DNA of 62,706 bases. Source: Azolla pinnata (taxonomy: Eukaryota > Streptophyta > Polypodiopsida > Salviniales > Salviniaceae). The notes beneath the pieces were generated by a model. The model was not told the DNA's origin, did not search any database, and was given only the letters and a program-made list of their open reading frames with translations. Below, in pieces: positions 50,043 through 62,629 of this stretch (position 1 is the stretch's first letter; the number at the start of each line of letters is the position of its first letter). The DNA is taken from the NCBI GenBank assembly GCA_037176905.1, contig JBBBWG010027501.1, positions 1 through 62,706 of the forward strand, written 5' to 3'. The position numbers were made by a program, and so were the translations under genes.

Positions 50043-50087
50043 AAGAAGAAGAAGAAGAAGAAGAAGAAGAAGAAGAAGAAGAAGAAA
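50043..50087. repeat. (AAG)n microsatellite
   Basis: About 15 AAG units; (CTT)n on the LC8 sense strand, in its promoter region. Confidence 0.95.
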
Positions 50088-52455
50088 GAGAAGGAAGAAC
50101 AATAATTGAGACTATGTCTTTTCCCACCACATACTCCTCTGAATTATTTACTATAATACAAAATCAACAAAGAAATGGAAGGGTCTCTTGGGACACACCC
50201 CCTCAATTGACTCCCTATCAACCCCCCTCCAAATAATTGTGATCACTCAGCCGTACACTTGCTTAAGCGCATCTCTTTTGTAATTAGCCGCTCGAAAGCC
50301 CTAATCTATCCCTTCAAATTGGTTTCCTGATCCTAGGCATAATCATGCCCTCATTTTGAACAACATTGGATTGAAGCTGGTGTGGGTGATAGATAATACA
50401 TAGCGGAGGAGTATGGGGAATGATATGGAGTGGGAAGCAAGTGGGGGTGATTAGCATGGTAAGTAAGAGGGATGATGCCATGGCCAGAGAGATTAAGCAA
50501 GATTCTAAGGATGATTAAGGTGACGGCGGTGGAAGTGTGATGGTATAAGATCCGAGGTGCATTATTCCAGGGCCTCGAAAGAACAATAATAATGCATTCT
50601 CTTGTTGGGCTCCATTCACACAAGAAAGGTCCAAAGGTCAAACAATCAATCCCTTTTATGCAAAATGTCCACATACCTAACTAACCCTCACGATCATCAA
50701 TCACCACCATCATCACCATCATCACCATCACCACCATCATCTCTTTTGGGCAAAACCCGTGTCATTGTTTCGACCCATCTCACCCTTCTATGGCTTACAT
50801 TTCACAGCGTGTCAGTGTACTCAACCTTAGCCATGGCTTACATTTCACAGCGTGATGGTGTACTCAACCTTAGCCGTGAATGCCTGAGAAGCTGCATCGA
50901 GGGATGATGTGTGTGCGTATATGTATGTATGCATGGAGATGGATGGATGGATGGATCCAATGAAAGTAGATTCGATGCCTTGATTCCATTGGAGATTTAG
51001 ACTCATGTCCACCATACATTCCGACTAGAAATACACTAAAACTAGAGGCCTTTCCAATGCCAATGAACCTAGCTAGCGTTGCATTATCCTTATCCACTTG
51101 TGTCTAAGCTGGTGAGTGATGGCTCGCTAAACTAGGCAATCCCCAAACTCGAGCATCTTGGCAGACAAGCCTTATTTTTTGGATACCCAAAGCAGCTCTC
51201 TCATGCCAAGTGTAGTAATGCAGCAATTTTGACAGGCCATGTTAAGCATACATAAAACTCGCTCCCTTGAGATTCTTGGAGCGTGTCCATCTTTTGGTTC
51301 TCCTATTTGTATTGTCAGGTCCTCCAATCAGGCTATTGGCTTGGATTGATGCTTATTTCCGCTTTGCTCTTAGGAGATTATCACATGGATGTACATAACA
51401 TAACGGAGAATGCTAGGTAGGTATATGGGAAGTTGCGTTTCCAACAAGGAAGAGCAGGAGTTCATTCAACTGGTTTGATGCTAGTTCTAGCACTATTCTA
51501 GGAATTCTTTTGACGTGTCAATGGATCTGCCATAATGCATCGTGCTGATTGTTGATATCCCTTTTTGGTTCGTTGAGCTGTCTAGGATGAGCCATGGACC
51601 GATGGGGTATGCACTCCTTCGATGAAGCCTTGACTTGACAATGGGTTCCACAGGCAAAGCAAGAACGCAATCTGTATATACACCGACCATGAGTGTTAAC
51701 GGGCATGAACATGAGCGTAACTTATCGGATAGTCACATTGAGGACCTCATGTTCAATCAGTCAGTGGAGGTCCATGATGCATGTGACAATTTCTGATCAG
51801 CTACGCTCATGCTCATAACAGTGAGGTATATCTCAAGGGCAGGAAATTGAGAGGAAAGTTGAAACCCTAGTTTTCAAAGACATCACTTTAGTTCGATTTG
51901 AACATCTATCATTCAATTACATTGTAGAAATGCAGTTTTAACCTTCAAAATATTCAAATGTTGTGGGGCACACAATTAAGACTTTGGAAGGCATAAAATA
52001 GGGCAATTTGTTCCACATATTCTTAACAATTCATGTGCACCAGCAAAAGCAGTTCAGATAAACCTAGTTAAAAGACATCACTTTAGTTTGATTGAACATC
52101 TATCATTCAATTACATTGTAGATATGCAGCTTACACCTTCAAAATATTCAAATGTTGTGGCGCACACAATTAAGACATTGGAAGGCATAAAATAGGGCAA
52201 TTTGTTCCACGCATTCTTAACAGAGCCACAACATAAACCCAGGAAATATTGCGATAATATCTGGCCTGAGCATAGAACCTAGAAAGTTTGAGCAATTTCT
52301 TATTAGAAATAGCATACATCGATGAGAAGATTATTTCGTGGGGAAGAATAAGCATCCTGATGAATTTATGTAAGCCAGGAGCTACAGAAGAATGTATTCA
52401 GCAAACCATATATATATAGACCAAAAAGGATTCCAGATCCGAATCACTTAAATTT
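50088..52455. other. intergenic between LC8 and mTERF
   Basis: No gene recognised. Contains LC8 promoter sequence, an ATC/CAC microsatellite near 50700-50740, a 43-bp duplication (ATGGCTTACATTTCACAGCG at about 50790 and 50833) and the repeat pair at 51876-52222. The mTERF 3' untranslated region lies at its right end. Confidence 0.5.
51876..52222. repeat. direct repeat of about 153 bp, 42-bp spacer
   Basis: Copies 51876-52028 and 52071-52222 both start AAAGACATCACTTTAGTT and end TTCTTAACA, with few differences. Confidence 0.92.
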
Positions 52456-53730
52456 TCAGGGTTGATACATGGCACCATGAATATCATCATTACTGGCATC
52501 ACCATCACCATCATCACCATCATCACCATCATCAACCACAGCAGCCTCTTCATTGCCATCATGACAATCATCATCATTATGGATAGGAAACCGTTTAGAG
52601 AAGATTGCATCGGTCATTTTCAGCACAAACCTTAAGGAAGGGGCTTTCGTGATTGAGCCCTGGGACTTGAGCTGATGAACAATTGAGAACCGAGGGGCGA
52701 TCCTCTTATGCAGGCTATAAGTGAGATATTCGGGATAATGCAAAATCTCATCCATATTTCTCTCTAGAACATCGATCAGGTATTTGATCTTCCTAGCAAT
52801 GCTTTCTTCTGTGAGACAAATGAGGCGGGGATACCTCTGAACCATCCGAATTGCATCAGAGGGAGAAATGCCATGGTTTCTCTGCAAGGACTCGAACCTT
52901 GAGAGCAAGGTTTTGGGGCTTCTTGAGCTCCAGTTCCCCAAGGCACAAAGACCCGCCTTTGTTCCTATCCCATGCCCAAAATTCTCAAGCAGCTCGAATC
53001 TTTCATACAACCCTTTACCCGACAATGTCAATATGCTTGGATAAGTCCGCCATAGCCACGAGATTGAATCATTATCCAATCCTTTCTCTCGGAAAATCCG
53101 AAGCTTGACTCGAAGATTCCTCTCCAAGTTTAGGGCAAAAAAAGATGGGAATTTATCAAGAATCCTTCTTATTCCCAAAGAATCTAACCCAATTTCATCT
53201 CTAAGGAAGACCAAATGTCTTTCCATGTTTCTCAAAGAGAGAGAGATGAGAGACTTATTACCTGAGCCATGGGTGATGAGTTTAAGGAGGAGGCGAGGGT
53301 CTCGGATGCAGATGTTGTCAAAGAAATCGATCTTCGATTGAATGTTGAGGAGACGGAGGCGGAGGACATTGGGGCACTGTGCAACAAGTCGTGCCGACGC
53401 AGGGCCCGGGACGCCATGCTTCTTCAGGAGGAGGAGCAGGGAAGAAATCCTGGCATCAGAGACGGAGATGAAGAGCCTCTTGTTGGGCCCTTCGAAGAGC
53501 GACTTGATCTGCTGTTCGGTGAATCCTTGCTCTTTCAGGATCTGCAGCTTTGACGCTGAAGAGGGAAGAGGGGAGGCAAGAATGGTGGTGCTGTCTTGCT
53601 GTTGCTCAGCGGCAGGGGGAGGGGAGGAATGGGGTGTGACGAATGTGCAGAAGGAGGGAAGAGGAGGGCGTGGGAAGGCTAGGGTTTTTCCGCTGCTCTG
53701 GAGGAGAAGCCGGATGGAAGCACAGATCAT
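52456..53730 (-). CDS. mTERF family organellar protein, intronless
   Basis: A 424-codon frame from the ATG at 53730. Plant mTERF proteins act in mitochondria or plastids on organellar gene expression. Seen: a Ser/Pro/Ala-rich N-terminus of about 60 residues without acidic residues until the QQQD region, fitting a transit peptide; then repeated helical mTERF motifs, for example LLLLLKKHGVPGPASARLV, LGIRRILDKFPSFFALNLE, SWLWRTYPSILTLS and IRMVQRYPRLICLTEESIAR; and a closing YPEYLTYSLHKRIAPRF block typical of the family. The last 40 residues are an acidic tail (DDGDDGDDGDGD) made by a GAT microsatellite, probably a late extension. Lack of introns is usual for many plant mTERF genes. Confidence 0.92.
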   Translation of the reverse strand: MICASIRLLLQSSGKTLAFPRPPLPSFCTFVTPHSSPPPAAEQQQDSTTILASPLPSSASKLQILKEQGFTEQQIKSLFEGPNKRLFISVSDARISSLLLLLKKHGVPGPASARLVAQCPNVLRLRLLNIQSKIDFFDNICIRDPRLLLKLITHGSGNKSLISLSLRNMERHLVFLRDEIGLDSLGIRRILDKFPSFFALNLERNLRVKLRIFREKGLDNDSISWLWRTYPSILTLSGKGLYERFELLENFGHGIGTKAGLCALGNWSSRSPKTLLSRFESLQRNHGISPSDAIRMVQRYPRLICLTEESIARKIKYLIDVLERNMDEILHYPEYLTYSLHKRIAPRFSIVHQLKSQGSITKAPSLRFVLKMTDAIFSKRFPIHNDDDCHDGNEEAAVVDDGDDGDDGDGDASNDDIHGAMYQP

Positions 53731-54859
53731 CCTGCATTCTCTGCATCAGAAACAGAAACAAACACAGAGAAATCCCATTGAAGCTAAAACCTCAAAGCAT
53801 ATATACATATATAGAGAGAGACATAAGAAATATTCACTGAAACCTTCATTTCAGAAACTGGTATTTCACCCACAATTGCTATCAATTTGCATGATAACAC
53901 ATCATCCAAGCGATCAAAAAACGTAGAGAACAGTCAGAATGAAGAAGCTCAGAAAAAGTTCTTGAACAAGTAATTACCTTGCATTATGTGTAATTGGAAA
54001 ATTGGTTCAAAGTTGCACTCAATGTTAACTCATCAATGATAACTCACTTGGCAGAAGAGCATGCCAAGAGGGTTCATTTTTTCTTAGTGTAGTGGAACTT
54101 GCATATTACGGTTATATATAGACATATCTTTTATGGATTTTATGTGTACAAATGTTTTGATTAAGCTTATAAGCAACTAACAAATTGAACAAAAGAAAAT
54201 TTGGCAATATGTATACGAAAGATCTTGGAATATCTGAGACATACCATACCTTTTACATCAGAAAACAAACAGCAGACTTCCTGGATGGCACCTTCTGAAT
54301 GCAGACTGTTTCCGCCAACTATCTGCATGTTGAGGGGCATTAGGCAGATGAAACAGGTTTGGTAGGGCATCATCACCATTACTCATAAAAAAAATAGCAA
54401 AAGCATAGTGTGATTTGCACATGAAAACATTTGCATCAATATAATCACATATCTGATAAGAGAGTCGTTACCACTCATCTAACATATTTGGATTGACCTC
54501 CTTCTGTAGTCCTTCGTCAAATCCACAAAACTGTTCAAACAAGGGCTGAATTCTGTTTGATTTGGTATTTAGTTTCTCACAGCATTTGTGAATGCCAACA
54601 TCTGAATTTTGAGAACCTTAAAACATCATCTTATAAAAACAGATCCAGCTTACCTACATACAACATCTGTGTGACTGAGAACATAAGGTTTGATATATAT
54701 ATGTGTGTGCGTGTGTGTGTATAGTTATTCAAAGTTCTGAATACACTATTACAACATCTGTAAAAAGAATAATGGGAGTTTTGACAAGCTCTAAATATCA
54801 AGAATAGCCCCAACACTCAAGACAATTTTGGAAGTAACGAAATAAATAGTACAATTGGT
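53731..54859. other. intergenic, mTERF upstream region and PSF3 downstream region
   Basis: No coding sequence recognised. Short ORFs at 54167-54379 and 54631-54816 have no family resemblance. Confidence 0.5.
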
Positions 54860-57124
54860 CATGCATAGATTTTGATGTTACATATTCTCCCCAAGAGGTT
54901 TCCTTTTCTTTCCAAGGATAGAGGCCCTTTCCATTCTTGTTCCTTCAAGCCGCCATTTCTTGAATGCAGTCATTGAGTCTCTTCCTGCCTGAAATACTAT
55001 TCCCAGCACTGAAAATTATTAGACTCCAATCATCCACCATTCAAGTATCCATACGTTACACAATTTGAAATGCATGAATGGTTACTGTTATTACAGTTAT
55101 TAACTAAACAAAAAACTAGTGAACACCTCAGGCATTTCCATCTCATAGATCAATTTTATTCACAATGCACTATGCATTTTGACGCAAAATGATAATAATT
55201 ACAGGTACAATTGTCTAGTCATATTACATGATAAAATTGAGGAACGAACTTACATAATGTTTCTTCCCTCGATAGTAGTTGCATGTTTTTTGGCGTTGTG
55301 GAGATGGAAGCACTATGAGCCTTACTGAGAATATCTTTGTACCGTCCACGTAGAGTATACAACAGGAAGGATCCTAGGGTAGAATCATTTGTTCTTCCAA
55401 TGGTCATACAAAAAATCAAGTCAGTACCACGATCAAATTGAAAAAACTGTTTCGGAAACGTACAAAGATGAATGAGCTTGATGTTGCATAGCATTTCCTC
55501 TAAGAAAAGATTAAACTAAAATAGGTAGCCCCACCATTGAAAGAACACAAAGAAGAGATCCACCAGGATACCTACAATGGCGCTATCTTGCATCCCACTT
55601 CATAGAAGTAAGGGCATCTAGATCTAATGTCCACACAACCAGGATCTGCTTGAATTTCTTTCCTAATTCTGCAAAAAAATATAAGCTCTCATTAGCAATT
55701 ATTAATCATCAGTACTCAAACCTCATTTTGAACAATCTCAACACAGTAATGTACTTGTTAATTCTACTCTCACAGCTTGTCTTGTTTGAACATGATGCCC
55801 ATTACCTTTGGTTGAAAAAACTTGGAAGGTTGATTAAAGCGGCCTGTCTATGGAAAAGGTCTTCGGCCAGCCATAGTGGTATGTCAACTTTTGCACCTTG
55901 CTCAACCTGAATGATATCATCAGAATATTTTCTGAGGCTCATGTTTATAGCTGGCTATTAGAGGAACGAATGAAACAAATAGTTGTAAATTTCCACATAT
56001 CATGACAACAGCATAAACAATAAACCCAGAAAAACCAATCATTGAGTGGCCACATGATATACATTGACTAAATATTAGCAAAAAATTGAGTTATTTCCTG
56101 AGACAGGTAGAAAATAATTCCTTAAAACCCTGTGCAATTAAGTTATGGTGACTCTTGAAACTTTGCAGCAAATATTAAGAAGCATATGTCCGCTATTTAT
56201 TTATCTAGAGGTTCTACATCTATTATATCTAGATCACTTAGATAAAAGTGAAGGACAAACGATATTGGCTTTCTGCGCATCGATCCCCACATCCAAATCC
56301 AATGTCATCCCATCTAATTACTTTGCCTAGACCATATATTGAACACGATATAGAACACAAACCGTTTTTTGATGGACTTTGATGCCCAGTATTGCTTCAT
56401 GGAGTGTTTACTAACCAGAGAAGAGATGAATAAAGAGCTTCAAAATTCGTTACGTTGGGTACAAGGTATCATTTTGATAATGTTATTGATGGGCCTGTTT
56501 GCTTTGAACCATCAATCCACTATGGATGCTAATGATGTTGAAGAAACGAAAGAGATCGCTGTGTTTATGCGCGTATCAGATCTTTGTTTACTTTTTACGA
56601 ATATTTACTCGGTGAATGTGAAGTAAAAGATTCAAGCTTTAATCAAGAATGAAGAGGATTGTTGTGGTTCAATCTATTCTATGAATAAGAACGATTCTGC
56701 CATTTGTAGATTTCATTGGAGTGCAGTCTGCTGGACTTTCTAAAAATATGATGGGATTTCTTCTATAATTTGCCTTATCCATCGTAAACTAGGGTGTGCA
56801 GAATTTACTTCGACTGATGGAGCTATGAAAAATATGGAAGTAGAATTAACCGAAACACATGGGCGCGATTGAGCATAGACTCACATTATTGTCTTCTGAA
56901 CTTGGATCCAACACTCCGACTCCATCGGCGGCAACGCGGAAAATGACCGAAACGAGCTGAGGGGGAGGAGAAGCAAACAGAGAAGCGGATCAGAGAGGAA
57001 AGACCAGACGCCCGCGGACGTACGGAGAGAAAGCGCGGAGGATTAGACATAGCAGGGATACCTCTTCTGCTGCCAGGAGATCGTCGAGGTCGTAATACGA
57101 GGCGGAGGATGAAGCAGCAGCCAT
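54860..57124 (-). CDS. PSF3: GINS complex subunit PSF3, 6 exons
   Basis: Exons 57062-57124, 56885-56956, 55806-55906, 55576-55668, 55254-55393 and 54860-55008 join in phase to 205 residues, the normal size. GINS joins MCM2-7 and CDC45 to form the replicative helicase in the nucleus. Seen: MAAASSSASYYDLDDLLAAE start (PSF3 proteins begin YYDIDDILAEE); LVSVIFRVAADGVGVLDPSS; VEQGAKVDIPLWLAEDLFHR; GCVDIRSRCPYFYEVGCKIA; LGSFLLYTLRGRYKDILSKA; and SMTAFKKWR before a basic tail. Junctions 4/5 (acceptor TTGGAAG) and 5/6 are the least certain but preserve phase and similarity. No exon exceeds 150 nt, so no large ORF marks the gene. Confidence 0.9.
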
Positions 57125-59722
57125 GGCGTTTCTTCGAGCAATTCGCGCGGGAAACAGAAGAAAGAGAGAGAGAGATCAAATGAATGGCATATACGGATAC
57201 GTATACTTATATGCGTATGTATACTGTTCACGTACGTGTATTTGTACATTTATGTGTATATCTATATGTATATGTACGTGTATATGTGGATATATTTTGC
57301 GTGCATGTCAATGGTGGATTTGTCGAATCTGATCTCATCGATTTGTTCGTTGGATTCAACCAACAACAAGGCATATTAACGTAAACAATTCATTTTTAAC
57401 ACAAAATCCAAGATATAATGTTTTGGTATACGAGAGAAGTGTGAGATGTTTGGCGGGCACAATACATAATCGGCTCGAAAGAGAAAAAGAAAAAGAAAGA
57501 CCAGAAGATTGGGTTGCAAAGATCCGACGGAAGTGATAACGTTACAGCAATAAGGCGCGATGAAATCGAGGCTTGTCTCTGCTCGAAGATCTACAAATTT
57601 CATAGCCGGCATTAATCCTCGGATCCAGTGGAGTAAGGGAGCAGAACATCGCGAGATCACTGTCATCGATCCATGATTTTGAGAAGGTGCCAGTTTTGGA
57701 ACCATCGCTTTCATGATGACATCTGAAACAGTCGACATGGATCGAACGACAATCACATTATACCGGTTGAAACATTACGATCAAGGGAAATCTAACAAAC
57801 AACCAGGAGTTCTCTTCCTATTGATGTATCCATTTCCAAAACAGTATCCTCGATCACTCGCATAAAGGCTGGTACGAGTTGTACTATAGTTGAAGGCCAT
57901 CTCTTGAAGTGGGAGGACCTGAATCTCTATCACAACGTGAATCTCTCCACACGATCCGTGCACCACTTGATCAAGATTCGGCTCGGGAACCAAATGACAA
58001 CATTTTTGGTAGCAAAGAAAGTTGGCAAGGCTCGCCAAAGGGCATCGAATCAGAGGATCTCGAGCATGTCTGCATGAAACGCAAATGCCTCATCCAAGGC
58101 GCAACGACAACAATTCCATTCTAGGGAGCCTCAGACCAAGCTGAGCCGATCACAGCTCATCGCAACGGTTCCAAACTTCTGCCAAACAATCGAGAATCAC
58201 GAAACTGGGCCAAACTAGACTACGAAATCGCGAAACAGCAAAACCCCACAAGACAAAACCAAACCATCAGACATTTTTGCTCACCACTCGTGCCGATCGG
58301 TTTTCGAGACCGCTAAAACCAAACCCCAAAACGTAAGCCGAACGAGGCCAAATCAAACCTGACAAAACCATGGAAAACCATTTCACCCCATAAATTTGGC
58401 TCAAGCCCAAAGCCCATCTCTTTTTTCTCTGCCACTCGAAAATTTCATGCTTATTTTGGGTAAGGTTTTGAACATGGAGAGTGAATGTGTATGTGCAAGG
58501 AATGCTTTTGAGCTCAAGCCTTCCAACTTTGCCCATGGTGATGATGCAATCGGTGAAGGCCTTCTCATGGCACCATCATCCCCCCCAACAGGTAAGAAGA
58601 TCCTTTGTCACAACCTCGGCAAGAAAGCAAAAGAAAACAGACTTCTTTCTTCTCGTCGGAAGTTTATTGAAATGCCACTTAAAAAAGAAAAAAGGAAAAA
58701 GGAATCAAGCCACTATGGCTAGAAATGGTAGCCTATGGTTTAGGGTTTCAGGGTACAGATTCCCAGATGCTCCTGTAGGCCGTCATACCTCGAAATCAAA
58801 ATTGTTTGAACACGGGACGAAGGATTTAGGATGTTTTTATGGATTGGGTTCATTGATACATGAATGGCTTAAGAACTTGTCCTATTGGGTATGTTTGCCT
58901 GCCCTTACACCAGAGAAGCAAGAAATGACTGAAAATCTTGTTAGTATCAGCCTCATACAATCAGACTGACAAATGATCGAGGTAATCTTTATACATAAAT
59001 GCACAAATACATTACATGTATGTATACAGACACATGCATACATACATACATACATACATATAAGGATAGGCATATTTTGAATTGAATCAAAGATTGAGTT
59101 TTTAATGATGGTTATCCTCGAGTCAAACACATGACTGCTGCAATTAGCATATTGGCTTCACCTACAATGCATGGTTTTGTGAGAACTACTGGAGCAGCTG
59201 TATTCTAATCAGGCATTCTAATCCGAGTAGCATGAAACAGTTATTTTCTGCTTTGCATTGGATCCTTTCTTTTTATTGTTAAACACCTTCCTAATCAAAG
59301 AAAGTGATCGTTCTATCTGTAATACTCAAAAATTTACCTGGTAGGTATATTTGATGAAAAACTGTGAATCCGTGGAACATCTAAGCAATCATTTCCACGT
59401 GTATTTATATGTATCTAGCTATCTCTCTTTCTTGTGCTTTATATATTTAGATAGATACATATGTATAGTACATTGGTTTTTTTACTTGACCTTTATGTAT
59501 AGACATGGTCGGGATGTTTAAAAAATTTGGCCAAGAGAAAAAGGGGGAGAGCTTTTGTCACAGCCATTTGATGTTATTGAAACTTGTTTCTGTTCAGTTA
59601 TTTTTGCTGGATTACGTGAAACTAAAGTGACAAACAGTTTCATTTGTATTGAATTTCAGTTTTTCGAACCGAAGTTCCTTTACTGTGCGTGCATTTTCAA
59701 TTGCAATAATGCAACAAACAAT
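57125..59722. other. intergenic upstream of PSF3 and the DUF1995 gene
   Basis: Apart from the SET-like fragment at 57781-58020, nothing is recognised. It may contain the true first exon and transit peptide of the DUF1995 gene. ORFs at 57376-57756 (-) and 58396-58969 (+) are not identifiable. Confidence 0.45.
57781..58020 (-). pseudogene. probable decayed SET-domain C-terminal fragment
   Basis: An open frame ending at TGA 57781-57783 contains PEPNLDQVV, GEIHVVIEI and MAFNYSTTRTSLY, then GYCFGNGYINR. This parallels the end of plant SET domains: HSCxPN, a VV strand, GEELTFxYNTT and a Cys-rich post-SET box. The NHSC motif is degraded to HLVP, the GEE box is lost and the post-SET cysteines are mostly gone. 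No preceding SET exons were seen. SET proteins are lysine methyltransferases; this fragment would be inactive. Chance resemblance is possible. Confidence 0.33.
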
Positions 59723-62629
59723 ATGATCCAAACGATTGGCTTCAAAAGACCGTATCAAATGAAGAAAAAGGGAGTATTAAGGTGTCATGCAACGCTTGTC
59801 GATTTTCCAAGGGATTATGATGAATTATTGAAGCAGGTTTTATACATCCATTGTGTTCTAATTACGTAGTTTATCATTTTCTTGAAATTCTATTGGATCT
59901 ATAATTTTCTCTTTTTGTATAAGACAAATGCTTCAGTTGGTGATCTCTATTCCCAGTTTAAAGATAGGTGCTTATAGTGAAGCTCATGTCTTTTGCAAAT
60001 AATGCCAACTAATCTTCACATTTTACATAGGCAGAAGATGCTACAAAGGAAGCTTTGAAGAATGGCAAAAAATTGATGGTAAGTCTCAACTTCTACTTAG
60101 ATTTCATGTAATATATATTACATCTATCATTGTTCATTTTTGGACAGGAAGTCGAATTTCCAACAGCAGGTCTTGAATCTGTCTCAGGTAATCACTCTGT
60201 AGGATTTGATTACATTTCTTTAATTTTGTTTCTACGTTGCAAGAGAAAAATGTAACAGAACAGAGCGCCAACACATTTGATGTAGGTAAACACATTATTT
60301 CTCAGTATTATTATTATTTTGTCTGTTTTTCTCTTAAGCTGTTTTGTCTGACTTCATGTTTCCTAAAACTTAAGAGTTTTTATCTGAGTTATAGCTCTTG
60401 ACGTCTCTTATCTAGATCAGTAGTTTCCAAAGCTGATATCATTGAGTTTTGATAAGTAAATGCAAACGTTGTTAGGCTGCTAACGCTGACAAAGTTCAGG
60501 ATTCTTTTTAAGTTTCTGGGTCTGAACTTCAATTGCAGTTCAGTATTTTTTTATTCTTTTGGGTTTGAACATCATTTGGAGGTCGTATTTGGACACTGAA
60601 TGTAGCTCAGTATTCCTTAACATTTTGGCATCAAGCTGACTTCTCCCTTGGTTTCATATTCCAGTTTAGTACTAAAATTTTACTCCTTTGTGTTTGTACT
60701 TCGATTGCCATCAGCATACATTATTTTTTAGTTCTAACTTTGATCAAAATAAAGTTTTTATTAAAATTCTGTACAGTTTGAACTCTGATGGGTGTTCAGT
60801 GTTCATTTGGCTTTTGTGTTTGAACTTTGATACAGAGTTCAGATTTCATTTAGGGTTTCATGCTCTAAATTCAAATTGAAATATTCATTTCTCTCGTGTT
60901 CAAACACTGGAATAGAATTTGACTACGTGAGTAATGTGTCTTAATTTAAACAGAAATCAAAACGAGAAAAAATTAACTCCAAGGCTTGAACATCCCATCT
61001 TAGGAAGAAGTCACCCATCAAGAAATATATGTAAACTTAGGTCCTGTAATAATGCTAAAAGTTTCTAATCTAATGTAATCTAATATTATTGGAGTGCGCT
61101 GATCACTTTCATTTAATATTCAAACCTATACTTTTTTGTTTTTGAACTGTGCTATCGACAGTTCAGTTCCTAGAAAGTTGGTTTACATTGTCATATGGCT
61201 TATGAAAAGGAAATTGTGTCAGGTGATGCAGAAGGAGGAATTGAGATGACACGGAGTATGGTTTTGGTTCGTGATTTTTGTTGCGGCTTCCTGGAAAACG
61301 AGAAGTATGCTCGGACACGAATTGTAAGCATTGCATTACGTTTGTAGGTTTGAAAATTTTCCTTCCCATTTAAGAGCCTTTATGATTTTCTCATTAGTAC
61401 ATGTCGTATATATAAAAACTATTTAATGTGTGTATTTATGCGTAATCAGTTAGTTTGATCACATGTTTGCACATTTATAATGCTAGTTTTTCCCAGACAT
61501 GAGTGAAGTAGCGAGAGCAAAGGCAGAAGTTTTTGAAGGGACATTTTTTAAGCTAGATTACTTAACCAAACCATCTGGACTTGGTGATCTTGGATTTACT
61601 GAAAAATTGGCAATGGCGGATCGATTAAAACCAAATGATGAGATGGTGGTGGTTGCATACCCTTATTTCAACGTCAATGGTAATAATAGTGAATGAGGGA
61701 TAATCTCGATGTCTCATTTCAAAATTTGAACTCTGGGTTACATAAAATGAGAAATGCATTGGAATGATGCTGAATTGTGCACAACACAAGCATTTTGGCA
61801 ATGGAAACTTAGTGCCATCCTGATAATATGTTGAAATTTTAGGGGGCACTCTGCTAACTTGTGAACTATTTTCGGGATATTTTGGTGAATAACCAACAGA
61901 AAGTAGGGGAATTTGTTTTCTACGTATAAATGACGAGCTCCTCATTGTGTTCTCAGAAATGTTAGCTGTGGAAGACCTTTACACGAATGCCACAACAAAG
62001 TCAAAGATACCAATACTAGTCTTCAACGGAGAACTTGACAGGATAAGAAGTGGATGTATCCTTAATGAATGATTTCTTATTCTAAATGCACTTACTGTTT
62101 CCCTAAAACTTATATGAATCATATTTGCTCTATGGCATCAATGGGGTAATGTTTTCTCTCTTACACTATTAACTCCTAAGATTATCCGTCATTCTTTTAC
62201 CCTAAGCTGGGTGCATTATGCAAGAATTTTCTTCCAAAGTTTGAGACAGTATACTACATCCATAACTTCAAAGGAAGGCATGGTGGCACACTGTTCAGGT
62301 ACTGTCAACTATCATAGTAAAGATTACATACCTTTACAACACCTTTGGTCTTTTGGAACATTAAATTTCTGGAACTTTAAAACCTTCCATATATTCATAG
62401 TGTGGTAGCTACAAATCTATATCTTTTTTCTGTGATAGACACGCCTAACAATTCCAAAATACCTCGTTCCATAGTTCTTATATTTATTTGTATGTGATGA
62501 TTTTATAGAGCTTATCCTGGTCCATGGCAAGTGCTGCAGAAGATTGGAGACGCTCATAGATGCATTCTACAAAGAGAAACAATGCCGTCTTTAAAAGAAG
62601 TTGCCCTAGACATTCTACCGCGTGCATGA
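59723..62629 (+). CDS. DUF1995 chloroplast protein, LPA3-like, 8 exons (5' end unresolved)
   Basis: Exons 59723-59836, 60031-60078, 60148-60187, 61223-61323, 61487-61679, 61957-62055, 62181-62298 and 62509-62629 join in phase to 277 residues from the first in-frame Met. DUF1995 includes LPA3, needed for photosystem II assembly in chloroplasts; the exact role here is inferred from family only. Seen: FPRDYDELLKQAEDATKEAL; EVEFPTAGLESVSGDAEG; FFPDMSEVARAKAEVFEGT; LDYLTKPSGLGDLGF; VVAYPYFNVNEMLAVEDLY; VFNGELDRIRSGYYPSFFYP; YYIHNFKGRHGGTLFRAYPG; and TMPSLKEVALDILPRA at the C-terminus. The chosen Met leaves only about 20 residues before the conserved part, with no transit peptide. The frame stays open upstream through 59555, so an earlier exon is likely. 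Confidence 0.87.
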
